Assembly: GCF_000346465.2 (NCBI RefSeq)
Contig: NC_034016.1
Coordinates: forward strand, 10,120,027-10,184,026
Reading direction: 5' to 3'
Source: Prunus persica
Taxonomy: Eukaryota; Streptophyta; Magnoliopsida; Rosales; Rosaceae
Length of the DNA: 64,000 bases
This document shows positions 61,670-64,000 of the stretch, one piece after another; within the stretch, counting starts at the first letter, position 1; every line of letters begins with the position of its first letter. A program made the position numbers and the translations under genes. A model generated the notes under the pieces. That model did not search any database. It was given only the letters and a program-made list of their open reading frames with translations, and was not told where the DNA came from.

Positions 61670-62940
61670 AGACGACGGTAAATCACCGTCGTGTATTTGG
61701 TTTTTCAATGGTCGTGGAATCCACCGTCATCTTTTCCCTCATAAACCACGACGCTAAATAACCGTCGTTGTTAAACAATACAACGTCATCAAAAAATACA
61801 AAACGACGTCTTTGTACTGCAAAAAGATCTAAAAAAAGCAATCGATGATGATAATAGACGACCAATTCTCTAAAAAGACCGTCGTTAAAAAGGGAAAATA
61901 TGACACATATTAAGAGAACAAGGCCGCAAGATAGACATACAACGACGACAATAAAAATACGCCGACGTTAAATATAATTTTCACGACAATAAAAAATATG
62001 ACGTCTTTAAATACATTAGAAGACGACGTTATTGATACCTACTACGTCGCACATATAAACACAACCGTCGTACAATTAATTTTCCACTTCGATTTTTTGA
62101 TAAAAGATGACGTGGAAATAGTTGTCAGTGTCATTATTTACGACGTATGTGTTTCTATAGTAGACGTTGAAAAACTAAACAACGTCAGTTACAAATATAT
62201 GAGAGTCGTATTAAAAAATTTATACGTCCTATTTTCAGAAACAAACAACGACCATAAATATTAGACGTTGTTAAATACAACAACGTCGGAAAACAATAAA
62301 AACAGACGTGTTTAGTCTGCTAAAGTTCTACAACGTCTCTTATTTACAAAAAACCGTCGTGAAATAAATTTTCCACTTCGATTTTATCTAAAAAAGATGA
62401 CGTGGAAATAGTTGTCAGTGTCATTATTTACGACGTATACATTTATATAGTCGACGTTGTATTTATATGTATTCATTACTCACGACGCACTTAATAATAT
62501 AGACGACGTTGAACGTCTAAACAACGTCGGTTCCAAATAAATGAGAGCCGTATTACAGAACATATAGACGGCGTAGATTATGATGGGAGCCGTATTACAA
62601 ATAACGTCGTTTAATTGTTATTAGACGGCGGTTATAATGAATTTCCGTCGGAATTAATTTCGTTCCTCTTCGTTTATAAAAGAACTTGCGACGTGGAAAA
62701 TGTATGATGACGTCGTATTTTTTAACGTTCAGATTACATATCTCGTTTTTTAGACGTCGGTATTATGGGATTGGAGTCGTGTTATTTTGAATTACATGGC
62801 GGTTCTTTATCCTTCACCGACGTGATATCCTGAATAATTGCTTCACAATAGCGTCGTGGTTCTTCATTGTTACGTTGCTTTAAGACGTCGGTAAATATGC
62901 TGAATAACTGATTCACAATAACGTCGTGTTTTATTTGAAC
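61670..62940. repeat. Subterminal array of CGACG/CGTCG motifs
   Basis: Dozens of short ACGACG, GACGTCG, CGTCGT and similar words spaced every 15-40 bp. A longer segment is duplicated (TTTTCCACTTCGATTTT ... AGATGACGTGGAAATAGTTG at about 62080-62123 and 62370-62415). In En/Spm such motifs bind the TNPA-type protein. Confidence 0.8.
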
Positions 62941-63010
62941 GTAGAAAGTGAAGAAATCACATTACAATATATTACAAAATTAATGTCATACACTGCCAAT
63001 TACATAAGCA

Positions 63011-64000
63011 TCATTCAATCCATATATCTTCACACCCATCTCGAATATTTTGACCGCCTAACTCACCTACCAGTTCATCAAATGTGTCAACATTTGGCAT
63101 CCCTCTAGTAAATGGCTCACACTCAATTATCACATCACCTAATACTTCATCACCAATAACATCATTATATTCTCTACTAGGCATTGATAACACTACCGAC
63201 CAACCACGATGCATCGGGTCGTCAACAAAAAATATTTGTTTGACTTGAGAAGCCAAAACAAATTGGTCATTCCTATGTCCAATTTTACTCAAATCTACAA
63301 GGGTAAATCCAAGTTCGTCGACTACAAGACCAGAACTATCTATCCAATCACACCTAAAGACTGGGATTGTAAACTTTTGGTAGTCAAGGTCCCAAATTTC
63401 TTGAATGACACCATAGAAACCCATATTTGAGAGAATTGGGTTTTTATCCTTGGCACTAGCAACTTGCATGGTATGTGCAAGTAAATAAACTCCACTATTT
63501 TGAGTTGTCCGCACATCATCTTGTGCCTTGATATTGAATTTAATACCTTTAATAAGATAGCTCCTATATAATGGCACTGACATGTTTGGACCAGCTGCTA
63601 GCCACCTTAAATTTTCTGATACGCCATGATTGTCTTCCTCAAGTTCACTTTGAACCTGCAAATTAATCATATCTTAATTCATCCTAACATATAAATAAGA
63701 AGAAAATTAAAAGAGAAATACGTTATTCAACAACATATACCTTGAAGCGTAGCCATTGAATGAAAGTGCTATTGTGCTTATCCTGCAGCCACTTTGTTCT
63801 CTTTCTAAATTTTGGATAAGCAGTCTTGATGTGGATCATATGTTGCCTACATGACACGAAAAATTCAAGCATTACGGTCCCAAATATATAAGATAAACAT
63901 AAGAAATAATTTTAAATGGAAACTTAAAGAATAAAACTCATACGTACTCGATATAAGGTAGGACTTCCTCCGTATTCTCCAAGACATATAGATGTGCTTG
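63011..64000 (-). CDS. CACTA transposon gene, DUF4218/DUF4216-type C-terminal part (runs off right edge)
   Basis: Exons read down the minus strand: 64000-63948 (AHLYVLENTEEVLPYIE, the end of a DUF4218-like region), 63846-63741 (QHMIHIKTAYPKFRKRTKWL ... FIQWLRFK) and 63655-63011 (ending CEDIWIE, stop). Splice sites fit GT-AG and keep the frame. The last exon carries the DUF4216 signature: GFYGVIQEIWDLDYQKFTIP, FRCDWID, GFTLVDLSKIG, FVLASQVKQIFFVDDP. DUF4218 and DUF4216 are domains found with the TNP2-type transposase of plant CACTA elements. No stop interrupts the visible part, so the copy may be young. The transposase domain proper lies outside the window. Confidence 0.82.

Larger units (their letters stand above)
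61652..64000 (-). mobile_element. CACTA (En/Spm) transposon, 3' end and part of its transposase-type gene
   Basis: The terminus TACTACAAAAAAGC (61652) matches the CACTACAAAAAA type end with one change. From 61670 to about 62940 the sequence is filled with CGTCG/CGACG-type motifs in both orientations, a CACTA subterminal array. The coding part then starts on the minus strand at 63011 and leaves the window. The other end is not in view. Confidence 0.76.

Noticed and set aside
62926..63430. Plus-strand frames opposite the DUF4216 exon
   Set aside because: Shadows of the minus-strand coding exon and subterminal array.

Overview
This window is plant nuclear DNA from a eudicot, most likely a woody species. 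Rosaceae is my guess from the mix of repeats and gene families, but the sequence does not prove it. Genes carry many small introns in AT-rich DNA, UTRs are full of CT/GA microsatellites, and most of the window is nested transposable elements.

Three host genes are well supported. (1) At the left edge on the minus strand is the N-terminal part of a J-domain protein (1-1140) with a proline/glutamine-rich tract and a Cys4 zinc ribbon. (2) At 26150-36539 on the plus strand is a complete 17-exon BMS1-type ribosome-biogenesis GTPase of about 1200 residues. One of its introns looks like a minor-spliceosome (U12) AT-AC intron. (3) At 54238-60144 on the plus strand is a complete 8-exon MIKC MADS-box gene of the SVP/AGL24/JOINTLESS clade (about 217 residues). 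Its long introns hold MITEs and an antisense copia relic.

The rest is mobile DNA. Four related solo LTRs (2157-4885, 7002-9434, 17895-20994 minus, 38886-42205), probably Ty3/gypsy, each have TG...CA ends and 5-bp target duplications. Two carry a 94-97 bp minisatellite. A decayed Athila-like gypsy element on the minus strand spans about 6023-16216; it keeps gag and integrase pieces but no reverse transcriptase. It was hit by one of the solo LTRs, a 3' LINE fragment and a MITE. A gag-less Ty1/copia element (43951-48048) has both LTRs and a perfect 5-bp duplication. An Angela-like copia solo LTR lies at 49842-51664, with a relic of the same family at 16217-21180. DNA transposons include two abutting PIF/Harbinger elements (23255-25911), one carrying a broken Myb/SANT-like ORF1; a non-autonomous hAT with a perfect 8-bp duplication (42530-43467); several hAT-like MITEs; and the end of a CACTA (En/Spm) element at the right edge (61652-64000) with a dense CGTCG subterminal array and a DUF4216-type gene. 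There is also a tRNA-derived SINE with a 16-bp duplication (5271-5408).

Two stretches look like captured host-gene fragments inside inverted-repeat elements. A ubiquitin-like domain resembling NUB1 lies in a MULE-like element (about 37133-42292, itself split by a solo LTR). A CCMH-like cytochrome-c-maturation pseudogene lies at 22432-22746. I see no entirely new system; the most notable points are the captured gene fragments, the U12 intron, the LTR-internal minisatellite and the CACTA subterminal array.
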